64,000 bases of DNA from Aquicoccus sp. G2-2. Lineage in GTDB: Bacteria > Pseudomonadota > Alphaproteobacteria > Rhodobacterales > Rhodobacteraceae. Shown here in pieces: positions 28,600 to 38,871 of the stretch (position 1 is the stretch's first letter; every line of letters begins with the position of its first letter). The stretch covers positions 3,100,001 through 3,164,000 of the forward strand of contig NZ_JAYDCK010000003.1 of the NCBI RefSeq assembly GCF_034555965.1, read 5' to 3'. The translations under genes and the position numbers were made by a program. Below the pieces are notes generated by a model that was given only the letters and a program-made list of their open reading frames with translations, was not told the DNA's origin and searched no databases.

Positions 28600-28758
28600 T
28601 TCGCTTTCGCCGGGGGCGGCCCCCGCGGTTTAGGCAAAATGTGCGAGAAAATTGAAGTTTGCGCCGTGTTTTGCGTTTACTCTGACACGGATCAAACGCA
28701 CAACGCTTGCAAGCGAAGGCCGCCTTTGACGGGCGCGATGGGCACGAGGCGAAAAACG

Positions 28759-29226
28759 ATGAAATTCAAGACGCGGGAAGATATCGCAGCGCCGATTGAC
28801 TATGTTTTCGGGGCGATTTCCGATTTCGAAGGGTTCGAGCGGCAGGCGCTTAGGCGGGGTGCGGAAGTTGCACGCTTGGACGAGTTGGAAGAACCGGGCG
28901 AAGGCATGGGGTGGCATATCGCCTTTCCGTTTCGTGGCAAGCGCCGGGAAATGGATGTTGAGCTGGTCGATTACAGCCCGTCAACGCGGATGTTGCTGGA
29001 TAGCCGGATGCCGGGGATGAATGGCGAGATGTCAGTGGAGCTGATGGCGCTTTCCAAGGGGCGCACGCGGCTGGAACTGGTCATCGAGTTTCGCCCCGAG
29101 ACGCTGGCGGCGCGGCTATTGGTGCAATCTATCAAGCTGGCGCGGTCGAGCCTCAACAAGCGGTTGCAGCTTCGCGTGGCGGACTTCGCCAAGAATACCG
29201 AGGATCGCTATACTAGGATGGCCTGA
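28759..29226 (+). CDS. SRPBCC (START-like) domain protein
   Basis: The 155-residue protein begins MKFKTREDIAAPIDYVFGAI, the first strand and helix of the polyketide cyclase/START-like fold that binds hydrophobic ligands. No enzyme motif is visible, so its ligand is unknown. The start at 28759 is preferred since the upstream in-frame extension is Cys-rich and unlike the family. It is probably cytosolic. Confidence 0.75.
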   Translation: MKFKTREDIAAPIDYVFGAISDFEGFERQALRRGAEVARLDELEEPGEGMGWHIAFPFRGKRREMDVELVDYSPSTRMLLDSRMPGMNGEMSVELMALSKGRTRLELVIEFRPETLAARLLVQSIKLARSSLNKRLQLRVADFAKNTEDRYTRMA

Positions 29227-29229
29227 GCC

Positions 29230-30060
29230 TCAACGTTCGCGGTCGGCGGGGTAAACGCCCAAAATGTCGATATGCGAGGTGAAATAGGCCAGTTCATCAA
29301 GCGCGCGCTGCACCGCCGGATCATCGGGGTGGCCGTCGATGTCGGCGTAAAAGCGGGTGGCGGTGAAGGAGCCATCGACCATGTAGCTTTCCAGCTTGGT
29401 CATGTTCACGCCATTGGTGGCAAAACCGCCCATCGCCTTGTAAAGCGCGGCGGGGATGTTGCGGACCTCGAAAATGAAGGTGGTCATCATGCCCAAGCTG
29501 CCGCGCGGTGTGGTATCCATTTCGCGGCCCATGATGACAAAGCGGGTGGTGTTATGGCCGTGATCTTCGATATCGCGGGCGAGCAGGTCCAGCCCGTAAA
29601 TCTCGGCTGCGAGTGCCGAGGCGAGCACGCCTTCGCCCGGTGTTTTAGACTTGGCCAGCGCGGCGGCGGCGCCGGCGCTATCGGGCGCGGCGACCCCCTT
29701 GATCCCGTTTGTTTTCAGGAAGTTGGCTGATTGAGGCAGCAGCACCGGATGGGCGCGGGCGGTGTGAATCTCCTCGATTCGCGTGCCCGGCAGTGCCATC
29801 AGACTGATGCGCACGCGCACGAAGGCCTCTCCGACGATTCGCAGCCCGCTTTCGGGCAACAACCGGTGAATATCGGCCACCCGGCCATAGGTGGAGTTTT
29901 CGACGGGAAGCATTGCGAAATCGGCACGGCCTTCGCGGGCGGTGGCGATGACCTCTTCGAAGCTTTCGCAAGGTAACGCCTCCATCTCGGGGCGGGCCGT
30001 TTGGCAGGCTTCGTGGGAATAGGCGCCGGGTTCCCCCTGAAAGGCGATACGCTGGTTCAT
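29230..30060 (-). CDS. pheA: Prephenate dehydratase
   Basis: The enzyme converts prephenate to phenylpyruvate in phenylalanine synthesis. It has 276 residues. The PDT domain starts IAFQGEPGAYSHEA and contains LPVENST and NTTRFVIMG (the catalytic TRF motif). A C-terminal ACT domain (NMTKLESYMVDGSF) gives feedback inhibition by phenylalanine. It is a stand-alone dehydratase without chorismate mutase, as usual in alphaproteobacteria. Confidence 0.94.
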   Translation of the reverse strand: MNQRIAFQGEPGAYSHEACQTARPEMEALPCESFEEVIATAREGRADFAMLPVENSTYGRVADIHRLLPESGLRIVGEAFVRVRISLMALPGTRIEEIHTARAHPVLLPQSANFLKTNGIKGVAAPDSAGAAAALAKSKTPGEGVLASALAAEIYGLDLLARDIEDHGHNTTRFVIMGREMDTTPRGSLGMMTTFIFEVRNIPAALYKAMGGFATNGVNMTKLESYMVDGSFTATRFYADIDGHPDDPAVQRALDELAYFTSHIDILGVYPADRER

Positions 30061-30183
30061 TTTGCGGTTTTCCTGTCATGTTTTTGCGGGATGGCGATTG
30101 GTCGCGGAAACTACACCTTGCTTTGTGGAAGGGGAAGCGGATAGATACGCGCCGACAAGCACATGCAAATCGGAAATGGGCAC

Positions 30184-30714
30184 ATGTTTGACACGATGAC
30201 GACAACCAAGGTTATTGGCGCTTTCTGCGGGGCACTTCTTGTGTTTTTGCTGGGCCACTGGGCTTCGACCCTGATTTACAATATCGAACCGGCCCATCAC
30301 GGCGACGAGGAGGCGCAGGCGTCTTACGTTATCGAGGTGGAAGAGGTTGATACGAGCAAGAAAGCTGACGAAGGCCCGACCTTCGAAGAGTTGCTGGCCA
30401 ATGCAGACATCAAGAAGGGCGCCAAGATCGCTCAAAAATGCAAGGCGTGCCACAAATTCGAGGACGGCGTGAATGCCACCGGCCCATCGCTTTACGGGGT
30501 GGTTGGCCGCGAGGTGGACACCGAGGCGGGCTATACGAAATACACCGGCGCGCTGTTGAAAGTGGCTGATGTGTGGACGCCCGAGAACCTCAACCATTTT
30601 CTGACCAACCCGAAGAAATTCGCACCGGGCACGGCGATGGGCTTTGCCGGGCTGAAGAAGACGGAAGACCGCGCCGACCTGATTGCTTATCTCAAGAGCA
30701 TTCCGGAAGGTTGA
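30184..30714 (+). CDS. Membrane-anchored cytochrome c (CycM/cytochrome cy-like)
   Basis: The 176-residue protein has an uncleaved N-terminal anchor (residues about 9-32, VIGAFCGALLVFLLGHWAS). An acidic linker follows, then a class I cytochrome domain with haem site CKACH (86-90) and the Met ligand in GTAMGFAGLKK. It probably carries electrons from the bc1 complex to a terminal oxidase at the periplasmic face. The ATG at 30184 is used because an upstream ATG lies too far from the anchor. Confidence 0.9.
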   Translation: MFDTMTTTKVIGAFCGALLVFLLGHWASTLIYNIEPAHHGDEEAQASYVIEVEEVDTSKKADEGPTFEELLANADIKKGAKIAQKCKACHKFEDGVNATGPSLYGVVGREVDTEAGYTKYTGALLKVADVWTPENLNHFLTNPKKFAPGTAMGFAGLKKTEDRADLIAYLKSIPEG

Positions 30715-30740
30715 TCGCGGCGGAAATATTGGAATTACGA

Positions 30741-30772
30741 GCCGCCGGGTATGCGCCCGGCGGTTTTCTTTT
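30741..30772 (+). terminator. Rho-independent terminator of the cytochrome gene
   Basis: CCGCCGGG (30742-30749) pairs with CCCGGCGG (30756-30763), followed by TTTTCTTTT. It lies 28 bases after the cytochrome stop. Confidence 0.85.
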
Positions 30773-30889
30773 GCGGGGCGATCACGCGCGATCACGTAAT
30801 CTCAACTTGAACAGGCCGATGCCCGCCCGTTAGCGTATGATTAAAGCAATGTGCCCCATGACAGCGGGGGTGCGAGGAGGATGAGCTAT

Positions 30890-32776
30890 ATGCGGATTTC
30901 TGCGTTCCGGCCCCGGATCAGGGGAGCCGTTGCCATTGTCGCGCTGGCGCTGGCCAGTTTCAGCGGCGCGGCGGGTGCCGAAGAGATCATCAAGAGCCAT
31001 GGCTATTCGTATTTCGGGGACCTGAAATACCCGGCTGATTTCAATCATTTCGATTATGTGAACCCGGATGCGCCGAAGGGCGGGAAAATCGTGCTGTCGT
31101 CGTTGGGGACGTTTGATTCGCTCAATCCCTACAGCGTGAAGGGCCGGGCCAGTGGCACGTGGATTTGGAACACCTATGAAAGCCTGCTTGGCCCCGGTCC
31201 GGCGGATACGTTGGGCGAGCAATACGGGCTGCTGGCCGAGAGCTTGGAGTATGACAAGGACAAGACTTGGGTGATTTTCCACATGCGGCCCGGGGCGAAA
31301 TTTTCCGATGGCACGCCGGTGACGGCGCAGGACGTGGTGTTTTCGCATAACCTGCTGCTGGAGCAGGGGCTGCCATCCTATGCGCAAGCGGTGAAGCGGG
31401 TCGTGCTTTCGGCGGAGGCGTTGGATGCGCATACCGTAAAGTTTACGTTCGCCAAGGGCATTTCGCGGCGCAGCCTGATTGATCAGGTCGGCGGCGTGCC
31501 GGTCTGGCCAAAGCATTGGTTCGATGAAACCGGCGCGCGGCTGGATGAAAGCAGGCTGACCTATCCGCCGGGATCAGGGCCGTATGTGCTTGACAGTTAC
31601 GAGGTCAACCGGCGCGTGGTTTACAAGCGCAACCCGGATTATTGGGGCAAGGATTTGCCGATCAACAAGGGGCGGCACAATTTCGATACTATCGAGATCG
31701 AATATTTCGGCGACGATACGGCCGCGTTCGAGGCGTTCAAGGCAGGGGTTTACACCTTCCAGATCGAGAACGACCCGAAGAAATGGGCGACGGGGTATGA
31801 GTTTCCCGCTGTGAAGAAAGGCTGGGTCAAGCTTGAGAGCATTCCCGACCTGACCCCGCCGACGCCGACCGGGTTTGTGTTCAACCTGCGCCGCCCGATC
31901 ATGCAGGACATTCGGGTGCGCGAGGCGCTTTCGCTGGCGTTCAATTTCGAATGGACCAATGAATCGCTGCAATACGGGCTTTACAAGCAGCGCAATTCCT
32001 TCGTGGAAAACGCACCGCACGAGGCCAAGGGGCCGCCCGAGGGTGAGGAGTTGGACCTGCTGAAATCTTTGGGCGATCTGGTGCCCGAGGATATGCTGGC
32101 CGAGCCTGCGGTGATGGCGCATAGCTCAAAAGGGGACCGGCTCAATGACCGGCGCAACCTGCGCAAGGGTATGAAGCTTTTGAGCGAGGCCGGGTGGGAA
32201 GCCGGGCCGAACGGGGTGCGCCAGAATGCCAAGGGTGAGGCACTGACAATCGACTTCCCCTATCCATCCAGCCTTGGGCCGATCATCGGGCCGATCATCG
32301 ACGCCTATGCCGAGAACCTGAAGATCATGGGCGTGGATGTGCATCCTGAGAAGATCGACCCGGCGCAATATACGCTGCGCAGTCGGAAGTTCGATTTCGA
32401 TATGGTGTTTGACAATTACCGGACGTTCCTTGAAGCGGGCACCGGGCTGCATCAGATGTATGGCTCCAAGGAGGCCAAGTTTTCGGTGTTTAACCCGGCC
32501 GGATTGGCCAGCCCGCTGGTTGATGCGATCATCGACAAGGCGCTGCATTCCACCTCGAAAGAGGAAGAGCAGGCGGCTTTGATGGCGCTTGACCGGGCGC
32601 TGCGGTATCAGCACTTTATGGTGCCGGTCTGGTATAATCCGGATGATTGGGTGGCTTATTGGGATATGTATGACCACCCTGATCCGCTGCCGCCCTATGA
32701 TCTGGGCTATCTCGATTTCTGGTGGTACGACGCAGGCAAGGCCGAGAAGCTGAAGGCTGCGGGCGCGTTGAGGTAG
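30890..32776 (+). CDS. yejA: Periplasmic oligopeptide-binding protein (YejA-like)
   Basis: This is a family 5 solute-binding protein of 628 residues for a peptide-type ABC importer. A signal peptide ([19 protein letters not shown]) is followed by [25 protein letters not shown], in line with YejA and microcin C importers. The ATG at 30890 is nine bases after AGGAGG (30875-30880). The ATG at 30881 abuts that site and is unlikely. It heads yejABEF. Confidence 0.9.
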   Translation: MRISAFRPRIRGAVAIVALALASFSGAAGAEEIIKSHGYSYFGDLKYPADFNHFDYVNPDAPKGGKIVLSSLGTFDSLNPYSVKGRASGTWIWNTYESLLGPGPADTLGEQYGLLAESLEYDKDKTWVIFHMRPGAKFSDGTPVTAQDVVFSHNLLLEQGLPSYAQAVKRVVLSAEALDAHTVKFTFAKGISRRSLIDQVGGVPVWPKHWFDETGARLDESRLTYPPGSGPYVLDSYEVNRRVVYKRNPDYWGKDLPINKGRHNFDTIEIEYFGDDTAAFEAFKAGVYTFQIENDPKKWATGYEFPAVKKGWVKLESIPDLTPPTPTGFVFNLRRPIMQDIRVREALSLAFNFEWTNESLQYGLYKQRNSFVENAPHEAKGPPEGEELDLLKSLGDLVPEDMLAEPAVMAHSSKGDRLNDRRNLRKGMKLLSEAGWEAGPNGVRQNAKGEALTIDFPYPSSLGPIIGPIIDAYAENLKIMGVDVHPEKIDPAQYTLRSRKFDFDMVFDNYRTFLEAGTGLHQMYGSKEAKFSVFNPAGLASPLVDAIIDKALHSTSKEEEQAALMALDRALRYQHFMVPVWYNPDDWVAYWDMYDHPDPLPPYDLGYLDFWWYDAGKAEKLKAAGALR

Positions 32777-32783
32777 CGGAGCA

Positions 32784-33980
32784 ATGGGTGCCTATATCCT
32801 GCGCAGGTTGCTGTTGATCATCCCGACATTGTTCGGGGTGATGGTGGTGAATTTTATCCTCGTGCAGTTTGTGCCGGGCGGGCCGATTGAGCAGGTCATC
32901 GCCAATGTGCAGGGGCAGGGCGATGTGACCGCTGGATTTTCCGGCGGGGGTAACGCCGATATGGGCAATGCGGGCGGTGAGGCCGGTGGCGGGGAACGCT
33001 ATATCGGCGCGCGCGGGTTGCCGCCGGAGTTTATCGACAAGCTGGAAAAAGAGTTCGGCCTCGACAAGCCGCCGCTGCAACGGTTCGTGCTGATGATGGG
33101 CAATTACCTGCGGTTCGATTTCGGGGAGAGCTATTTCCGGTCCGAAAAGGTGACGACGCTGATTGCCGACAGATTGCCGGTTTCCATCACGCTGGGGCTG
33201 TGGAGCACGATTCTGGCCTATATCATTTCGATCCCGCTTGGCATCACCAAGGCGGTGCGCGATGGGTCACGGTTCGACAACTGGACAAGTGCGGTGATTA
33301 TCGTGGCCTATGCGATTCCCGGTTTCCTGTTCGCTATTCTGCTTCTGGTGCTGTTTGCGGGCGGGTCATATTGGCAGGTCTTCCCGTTCAAGGGGCTGAC
33401 CAGTGATGGCTGGGAAAATTTCGACCTGTTCCACAAGGTGACGGATTATCTTTGGCATATCACTTTGCCGGTGCTGGCGATGTCAATCTCGGGCTTTGCC
33501 TCGCTCACGTTGCTGACGAAGAACAGTTTTCTGGATGAGATCAAGAAGCAATACGTGATAACCGCGCGGGCCAAGGGGCTTTCGGAGCGGCGGGTGCTTT
33601 ATGGGCATGTCTTCCGCAATGCCATGTTGATCGTGATCGCGGGCTTTCCGGCGACATTCCTGCTGTCGTTCTTTGGCGGCTCGTTGATCATCGAGAAGGT
33701 CTTCTCGCTTGAGGGGCTTGGCCTTCTGGGGTTCGAGGCGGCGGTGGCGCGGGATTATCCGCTGGTGTTTGGCACGTTGTTCATTTTCGGGCTGATCGGC
33801 CTTTTGGTGAATATCGTCAGCGACCTGATGTATGTGTTGGTCGATCCGCGCATTGATTTCGAAAAAGGGAAGGCTGAACCGTGGCGCTTTCCCCGCTCAA
33901 CAAGCGCCGCTGGCGCAATTTCCGGCGCAACAAGCGTGCGTTCTGGTCGTTTGTGGTGTTCTGCATTCTGTTCGGGCTGA
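32784..33980 (+). CDS. yejB: Peptide ABC transporter permease (YejB-like), 3' end probably frameshifted
   Basis: This inner-membrane permease begins [19 protein letters not shown] and carries a Gly-rich insert typical of YejB. The EAA-type loop is [19 protein letters not shown]. Related proteins end a few residues after LVDPRIDFE. Here the frame runs 34 residues further, through the start of yejE. One extra base in the AAAAAGGG run at 33862-33869 would give a stop at 33875-33877, a product of 364 residues, and a four-base gap to yejE. The main body is intact and probably functional either way. Confidence 0.85.
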   Translation: MGAYILRRLLLIIPTLFGVMVVNFILVQFVPGGPIEQVIANVQGQGDVTAGFSGGGNADMGNAGGEAGGGERYIGARGLPPEFIDKLEKEFGLDKPPLQRFVLMMGNYLRFDFGESYFRSEKVTTLIADRLPVSITLGLWSTILAYIISIPLGITKAVRDGSRFDNWTSAVIIVAYAIPGFLFAILLLVLFAGGSYWQVFPFKGLTSDGWENFDLFHKVTDYLWHITLPVLAMSISGFASLTLLTKNSFLDEIKKQYVITARAKGLSERRVLYGHVFRNAMLIVIAGFPATFLLSFFGGSLIIEKVFSLEGLGLLGFEAAVARDYPLVFGTLFIFGLIGLLVNIVSDLMYVLVDPRIDFEKGKAEPWRFPRSTSAAGAISGATSVRSGRLWCSAFCSG

Positions 33981-34987
33981 GCCTGATGGCCGAAGTGATC
34001 GCCAATGACAAGCCGATCATGCTGAGCTATCGCGGGGACCTTTATTTCCCGATCGTCAACTTTTACCCGGAAACCGCCTTTGGTGGCGATTTCCCGACGG
34101 AGGCAATCTATCGCGACCCGGAGGTGAAGTGCCTGATCGAAACCGGCGGGCTTGATAGCTGTCTTGATGAGCCAGAGGCGCTTTTTGAGGATGCGCAGGA
34201 TGGTGAGATCGACGGGAAAAAGATCGAGAAGGGCTGGGTGCTTTGGCCGTTGATCCCTTATTCCTTCAATACGCCGGTGGATCGGCCGGGAGCGGCACCC
34301 TTGCCGCCGGGTGACGGTAATTTGCTTGGCACCGATGCGGCCAAGCATGATGTGCTGGCGCGGGTGATCTATGGCTTCCGGTTGTCGATTCTTTTTACGT
34401 TGATCGTGACGGGCATCTCTTCGGTTCTGGGTGTGATCGCGGGGGCGTTGCAGGGGTTCTTCGGTGGTTTGGTCGATCTGATTTTCCAGCGGTTGATCGA
34501 GGTATGGGGGGCGATTCCGTCGCTTTATGTGATCATCATTTTGTTTGCCATTCTCGGGCGAAGTTTCTGGCTTTTGGTTTTCGTGTCCGTCCTGTTTGGT
34601 TGGGTCGGGTTGGTGGGGGTGGTGCGCGCCGAGTTCCTGCGGGCGCGCAATCTTGAATATGTGCGCGCGGCAAAGGCGCTGGGCGTGTCCAATCGGGTGA
34701 TCATGTTTCGCCACATGCTGCCCAACGCGATGGTGGCAACGCTGACCTTCCTGCCGTTCATCGTCACCGGGGTGATTTCCTCGCTGGCGGTGTTGGACTA
34801 TCTGGGCTTTGGCCTGCCGTCTTCCGCGCCGTCACTGGGTGAGTTGACCTTGCAAGCGAAGGAAAACCTGCAAGCGCCGTGGCTGGCTTTCACGGCGTTT
34901 ACCACCTATGCGGTGATGTTGTCGCTTCTGGTGTTCATCTTTGAGGGCCTGCGCGATGCTTTTGACCCGAGGAAGACCTTTCGATGA
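33881..34987 (+). CDS. yejE: Peptide ABC transporter permease (YejE-like)
   Basis: This is the second inner-membrane permease, 368 residues, starting with GTG. The basic start [18 protein letters not shown] precedes the first membrane helix. A periplasmic domain follows ([20 protein letters not shown]), then helices and the EAA loop [21 protein letters not shown]. It overlaps yejF by four bases (ATGA). Confidence 0.92.
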   Translation: MALSPLNKRRWRNFRRNKRAFWSFVVFCILFGLSLMAEVIANDKPIMLSYRGDLYFPIVNFYPETAFGGDFPTEAIYRDPEVKCLIETGGLDSCLDEPEALFEDAQDGEIDGKKIEKGWVLWPLIPYSFNTPVDRPGAAPLPPGDGNLLGTDAAKHDVLARVIYGFRLSILFTLIVTGISSVLGVIAGALQGFFGGLVDLIFQRLIEVWGAIPSLYVIIILFAILGRSFWLLVFVSVLFGWVGLVGVVRAEFLRARNLEYVRAAKALGVSNRVIMFRHMLPNAMVATLTFLPFIVTGVISSLAVLDYLGFGLPSSAPSLGELTLQAKENLQAPWLAFTAFTTYAVMLSLLVFIFEGLRDAFDPRKTFR

Positions 34988-36576
34988 GCCTTCTGGAAGT
35001 GCGTGATTTGAAGGTTTCGTTCCGGCAGGATGGCATGTTGCATCCGGCGGTGAAGGGGGTTTCGTTTTCGGTTGATCGGGGTGAAACCGTCGCATTGGTG
35101 GGCGAGAGCGGTTCCGGCAAATCGGTCACGGCGCTTTCCACCGTGGCGCTTTTGCCGCCGAGTGCGGAGCTTGAAGGTTCGGTCACTTATGACGGGCAGC
35201 AGATGATCGGGGCCAAGGCGCGGTTGCTGAGGAAGGTGCGCGGCAACGATATCAGCTTTATCTTTCAGGAGCCGATGACCAGCCTTAACCCGCTGCACAC
35301 GATTGACAAGCAACTGACCGAGAGCATCGAGTTGCATCAGGGCATTGTGGGCAAAGCCGCGCGGGAGCGGGTGCTTGATTTGCTGGAGAAGGTGGGGATT
35401 CGGAATGCGGCGGCCCGGCTGAACGCATATCCGCATGAGCTTTCCGGTGGGCAGCGGCAGCGGGTGATGATCGCCATGGCCTTGGCCAACAAGCCGGATG
35501 TATTGATCGCGGATGAGCCGACCACGGCGCTTGACGTGACCATACAGGCGCAAATTCTGGAGCTGTTGGCCGAGCTGAAACGAACCGAGAATATGGGGCT
35601 TTTGTTCATTACCCATGACTTGAGCATCGTGCAGCGAATTGCCGACCGGGTTTGCGTGATGAAGGATGGTGAGATCGTCGAGGAAGGTGCGACGGCGGGG
35701 ATTTTTGCGAACCCTCAGCATCCTTATACGAAAAAGCTGTTGGCGGCGCGGGCCGTGGGCCAGCCGGACCCGGTGCCTTCGGGCGCAAAGGAGCTGGTGC
35801 GGACCGATCACTTGAAGGTGTGGTTCCCGATCAAGCAGGGCTTTTTCAAGCGCACGGTGGACCACGTCAAGGCGGTGAATGACGCCACCCTTTGCGTGCG
35901 CGCCGGAGAGACGCTGGGCATTGTCGGTGAAAGCGGGTCGGGCAAGACGACGCTGGCGCTGGCCATCATGCGGCTGATCGCGTCGGAGGGCGGGATCACC
36001 TTTGACGGGCAGGACGTGCGCCAGTGGAGCACGAAAAAGCTGCGTGATTTGCGCCGGGAAATGCAGATCGTGTTTCAGGACCCGTTCGGCTCTCTTTCGC
36101 CGCGGATGAGCTGTATGCAGATCATCGCCGAGGGCCTTGGCGTGCATGGCAACCCGGATGGGCGGCCAGAGCGCGAACTGGTGACCGATGTGATGCGTGA
36201 GGTTGGGCTGGACCCGGAGACAATGCACCGTTACCCGCATGAATTCAGCGGTGGGCAGCGCCAGCGGATTGCGATTGCGCGGGCGATGATCCTGCGGCCG
36301 CGTCTGGTGGTGCTGGATGAACCGACGAGTGCGCTTGATATGACCGTGCAGGTGCAGATCGTGGAGCTTTTGCGGGCGCTACAGGTGAAATACGGGCTGG
36401 CTTATCTGTTTATCAGCCACGATTTGAACGTGGTGCGGGCGATGAGCCACAAGATCATGGTGATGCGCAATGGCGACGTGGTGGAAACCGGCGATGCGCA
36501 GGCGTTGTTCGAGGCACCCAAGACCGAGTATGCGCGCGCGCTTCTGGCGGCGGCGCTGGACTTGAAGGCAGGGTAG
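34984..36576 (+). CDS. yejF: Peptide ABC transporter, fused double ATPase (YejF-like)
   Basis: The 530-residue protein has two complete ABC domains. The first has GESGSGKSVT, LSGGQRQRVM and LIADEPTTALD; the second has GESGSGKTTL, FSGGQRQRIA and VVLDEPTSALD. It energises import through YejB/YejE. The fusion of both nucleotide-binding subunits is normal for this family. Confidence 0.94.
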   Translation: MSLLEVRDLKVSFRQDGMLHPAVKGVSFSVDRGETVALVGESGSGKSVTALSTVALLPPSAELEGSVTYDGQQMIGAKARLLRKVRGNDISFIFQEPMTSLNPLHTIDKQLTESIELHQGIVGKAARERVLDLLEKVGIRNAAARLNAYPHELSGGQRQRVMIAMALANKPDVLIADEPTTALDVTIQAQILELLAELKRTENMGLLFITHDLSIVQRIADRVCVMKDGEIVEEGATAGIFANPQHPYTKKLLAARAVGQPDPVPSGAKELVRTDHLKVWFPIKQGFFKRTVDHVKAVNDATLCVRAGETLGIVGESGSGKTTLALAIMRLIASEGGITFDGQDVRQWSTKKLRDLRREMQIVFQDPFGSLSPRMSCMQIIAEGLGVHGNPDGRPERELVTDVMREVGLDPETMHRYPHEFSGGQRQRIAIARAMILRPRLVVLDEPTSALDMTVQVQIVELLRALQVKYGLAYLFISHDLNVVRAMSHKIMVMRNGDVVETGDAQALFEAPKTEYARALLAAALDLKAG

Positions 36577-36740
36577 GGCGCGCCTGTCAGATTGCCGCGC
36601 TACATCAAGTATCCGGCGGCGCCGCACTTTCGCGTCAAACAACCCTAACCGGGTAAGTTGATTTTCGGCCAGCATGACACTACCTTATCGGTGGCTCAAG
36701 GCGGCGGCTTTGACGAAGCTCAAGCGCGCGACGGGATCAG

Positions 36741-37490
36741 ATGCTTCAGGAACAACAAGCCTTCAGGCCGCAGGATTGCAGCGATTGCCCGATACGGCAC
36801 CGCGCTGTTTGTTCGCGCTGTGAGGTGGATGAACTTCAAGAGCTTGAAGCGATTAAGTATTACCGGACATTCGAAGCTGGTCAGACCGTGGTTTGGGCCG
36901 GTGACCCGATGGATTTCGTGGGCTCTGTTGTTTCGGGTGTCGGCACGTTGACGCAGACGATGGAAGATGGCCGCACGCAGATGGTGGGCCTTCTGCTGCC
37001 GAGTGATTTTGTCGGGCGGCCAGGCCGGGGCGGGGCGGCGTTCGACGTGGTTGCCACCACCGATCTGGTGATGTGCTGTTTTCGCAAGCGCCCGTTTGAG
37101 AAGTTGCTGATCGAGACGCCGGTGGTTGCCCAGAGACTGCTTGAAATGACGCTGGACGAGTTGGATGCGGCACGCGAATGGATGCTGGTGCTGGGCCGCA
37201 AGACAGCGCGTGAGAAGATTGCCAGCCTGATTGCGATTCTGGCGCGGCGCAAGGTGGCGCTTGGGGCGTCGGGCAACCAAAACGGGCGATTGGCGTTTGA
37301 GTTGCCGCTGACGCGCGAGGCGATGGCGGATTATCTTGGTCTGACCCTGGAAACGGTGAGCCGACAGATGACCGCGTTGAAATCTGATGGGGTGATCGGT
37401 CTGGAGGGCAAGCGGCACGTTACTGTGCCGGATTTCATCCGGCTGATCGACGAAGCGGGCGATGACTGTGATGGCGCGATGACGCTCTGA
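36741..37490 (+). CDS. fnrL: CRP/FNR-family oxygen-sensing regulator (FnrL)
   Basis: The protein has 249 residues. An N-terminal cysteine cluster (Cys13, 16, 24, 27) plus Cys112/113 can hold an oxygen-labile Fe4S4 cluster. A cyclic nucleotide-like beta-roll follows, then the CRP helix-turn-helix TREAMADYLGLTLETVSRQM, with the E-x2-SR pattern of FNR recognition helices. It should bind TTGAT-N4-ATCAA under low oxygen. A near-perfect site lies at 38481-38494, between uspA and the cco remnants. Confidence 0.92.
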   Translation: MLQEQQAFRPQDCSDCPIRHRAVCSRCEVDELQELEAIKYYRTFEAGQTVVWAGDPMDFVGSVVSGVGTLTQTMEDGRTQMVGLLLPSDFVGRPGRGGAAFDVVATTDLVMCCFRKRPFEKLLIETPVVAQRLLEMTLDELDAAREWMLVLGRKTAREKIASLIAILARRKVALGASGNQNGRLAFELPLTREAMADYLGLTLETVSRQMTALKSDGVIGLEGKRHVTVPDFIRLIDEAGDDCDGAMTL

Positions 37491-37498
37491 GGGCGACC

Positions 37499-37524
37499 GG
37501 GCGGCCTTGCGGAAAGGGCCGCCC
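37499..37524. terminator. Hairpin between convergent fnrL and uspA
   Basis: GGGCGGCC (37499-37506) pairs with GGCCGCCC (37517-37524). It sits between two convergent genes but has no clear T-tract, so it is a weak or Rho-assisted terminator. Confidence 0.55.
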
Positions 37525-37549
37525 TTCAGGTCGTTGAAGCTGTTCCGGA

Positions 37550-38389
37550 TCAGTGTGCCATGAGCACCGGCAATTCGGCGAGTTCGAGCATGTTGCGCGT
37601 GGCACCGCCAAGAATGGCTTCGCGGAAACGCGAATGGCCGTAGGCACCCATCACGATAAGATCGGCCTCGATGTCGGCGGCATGGCGCGACAGCATATCC
37701 GAGATGCGCGGCAGGGATTTCGAGAGCACATCTATTTCGGCCCGCACCCCATGGCGTGACAGGTATTGCGACAGCATCCCGCCCGGATCGGACCGGTTTG
37801 GCCCATGTGTGGGCGGGTCAATGACGGCGACATGCACGGCCTCGGCCTGCCGCAGCATCGGCATTGCGGCGCGCACCGCATTCAGCGCCTCGGCGCTTTC
37901 GTTCCAGCCGATCACCACCGATTTGGGTTTAGGCTGTGGATCGCCCTTTTCGGGAACGATGAAAACCGCGGATTGGCCATCGAACAGTGCAGCCTCGACC
38001 ACGGCTTCAAGTTCGGCGCCGCGATTTTCGCCGTAAGGCTGTGGCAGGATCACCAGATCGGAGAATCGTGCCCGTGCGGCCACGTGGCGGCCAAGATCAG
38101 CGAGTTGTGCGACACCTATATCGGTGCCCCAGCGGACGGATGACCCGGTCAGGATAGATTTGGCTTTGGCTTCGACGGCCTTTGATTCGTCCTGAGCGCG
38201 GTTGATCGTTTCCTGAAGCACCATCGCGTTGGCGCCCGCGTAATAGTAGCCGGTCTGGCTTCGATCGACGCCGAGGCAAAGCACATCGAGATGCGCGTCA
38301 AGCACATCGGCCATCGCAATGCCATGCGTCAGAACCTCCTCGGCGAGGTTGGGATCGGTCAGAACCGAGAACAATGATTTATATGCCAT
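37550..38389 (-). CDS. Universal stress protein (UspA family)
   Basis: The product has 279 residues, the length of a tandem-type USP. The C-terminal unit carries the ATP-binding pattern GAYGHSRFREAILGGAT. The start at 38389 follows AGGAGGG. An FNR box lies about 92 bases upstream, so low-oxygen induction by the neighbouring FnrL is likely. In Rhodobacterales this gene usually sits between fnrL and ccoNOQP. Confidence 0.9.
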   Translation of the reverse strand: MAYKSLFSVLTDPNLAEEVLTHGIAMADVLDAHLDVLCLGVDRSQTGYYYAGANAMVLQETINRAQDESKAVEAKAKSILTGSSVRWGTDIGVAQLADLGRHVAARARFSDLVILPQPYGENRGAELEAVVEAALFDGQSAVFIVPEKGDPQPKPKSVVIGWNESAEALNAVRAAMPMLRQAEAVHVAVIDPPTHGPNRSDPGGMLSQYLSRHGVRAEIDVLSKSLPRISDMLSRHAADIEADLIVMGAYGHSRFREAILGGATRNMLELAELPVLMAH

Positions 38390-38480
38390 GGTGCCCTCCT
38401 GAAGTTTGCGCAAAACCGAAATTTGGTTTCGCCATGCGCCTGATGGTTCCAAGCGGTATCTGTAAAAGTTGGTGATCGTA

Positions 38481-38494
38481 TTGACGCAGATCAA
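38481..38494. promoter_or_regulatory. FNR/FnrL box
   Basis: TTGAC-GCAG-ATCAA matches TTGAT-N4-ATCAA at nine of ten positions. It lies between the divergent uspA gene and the cco remnants. In related genomes such a box drives ccoNOQP; here those genes are absent, leaving uspA as the obvious target. Confidence 0.7.
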
Positions 38495-38587
38495 GGCGGG
38501 TGCATCAGCCAACCCCTATTAACCACGAGATCAATTCTGCCTGTGCGGCACGTCGAATCGCCCGAGACAAGACGAGGGAACGAAAAA

Positions 38588-38845
38588 TGCGCCGTGATTT
38601 CAAGCAGATCTTCACCCGCCTTACGGGGTGAGCACAAGAATTCCGGCGGCCGATGGCGGTCGGATATGGCACCGGGCTTCCGTCCTGTTCGCGCGTTTCC
38701 TGGAAGGCCGGTGCCAGTTACATCAGCCGCGCCGCCATTCGCGCCCGACCGACGGGCGGCCAATGTGACGCGGTGGACAATTCGGGCGGCAACTGGGATA
38801 TTCGCGTGGGCCATTGCCCAAGACCGTCCCGCGTTCCGCAAGTGA
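38588..38845 (+). pseudogene. Degraded ccoH/fixH remnant
   Basis: A 258-base stretch reads like CcoH/FixH only when frames are switched. Pieces are FTRLTG at the start, then AVGYGTGLP, SWKAGASYISR, DRRAANVT, AVDNSGGNWDIRV and finally AIAQDRPAFRK before TGA at 38843. The last two join if one G is removed near 38810. The membrane segment expected after LTG is missing. The order and the overlap with a GTG start of ccoI are as in intact ccoGHIS operons. The identification is by remembered family pattern and needs a profile search. Confidence 0.5.
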
Positions 38846-38871
38846 ATGAAGCTCCATGTGAGACAAGTGCC

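Noticed and set aside
28682..28695. FNR-like sequence CTGAC-ACGG-ATCAA
   Set aside because: One half-site is poor (three of five), and there is no respiratory gene next to it. Too weak to call.
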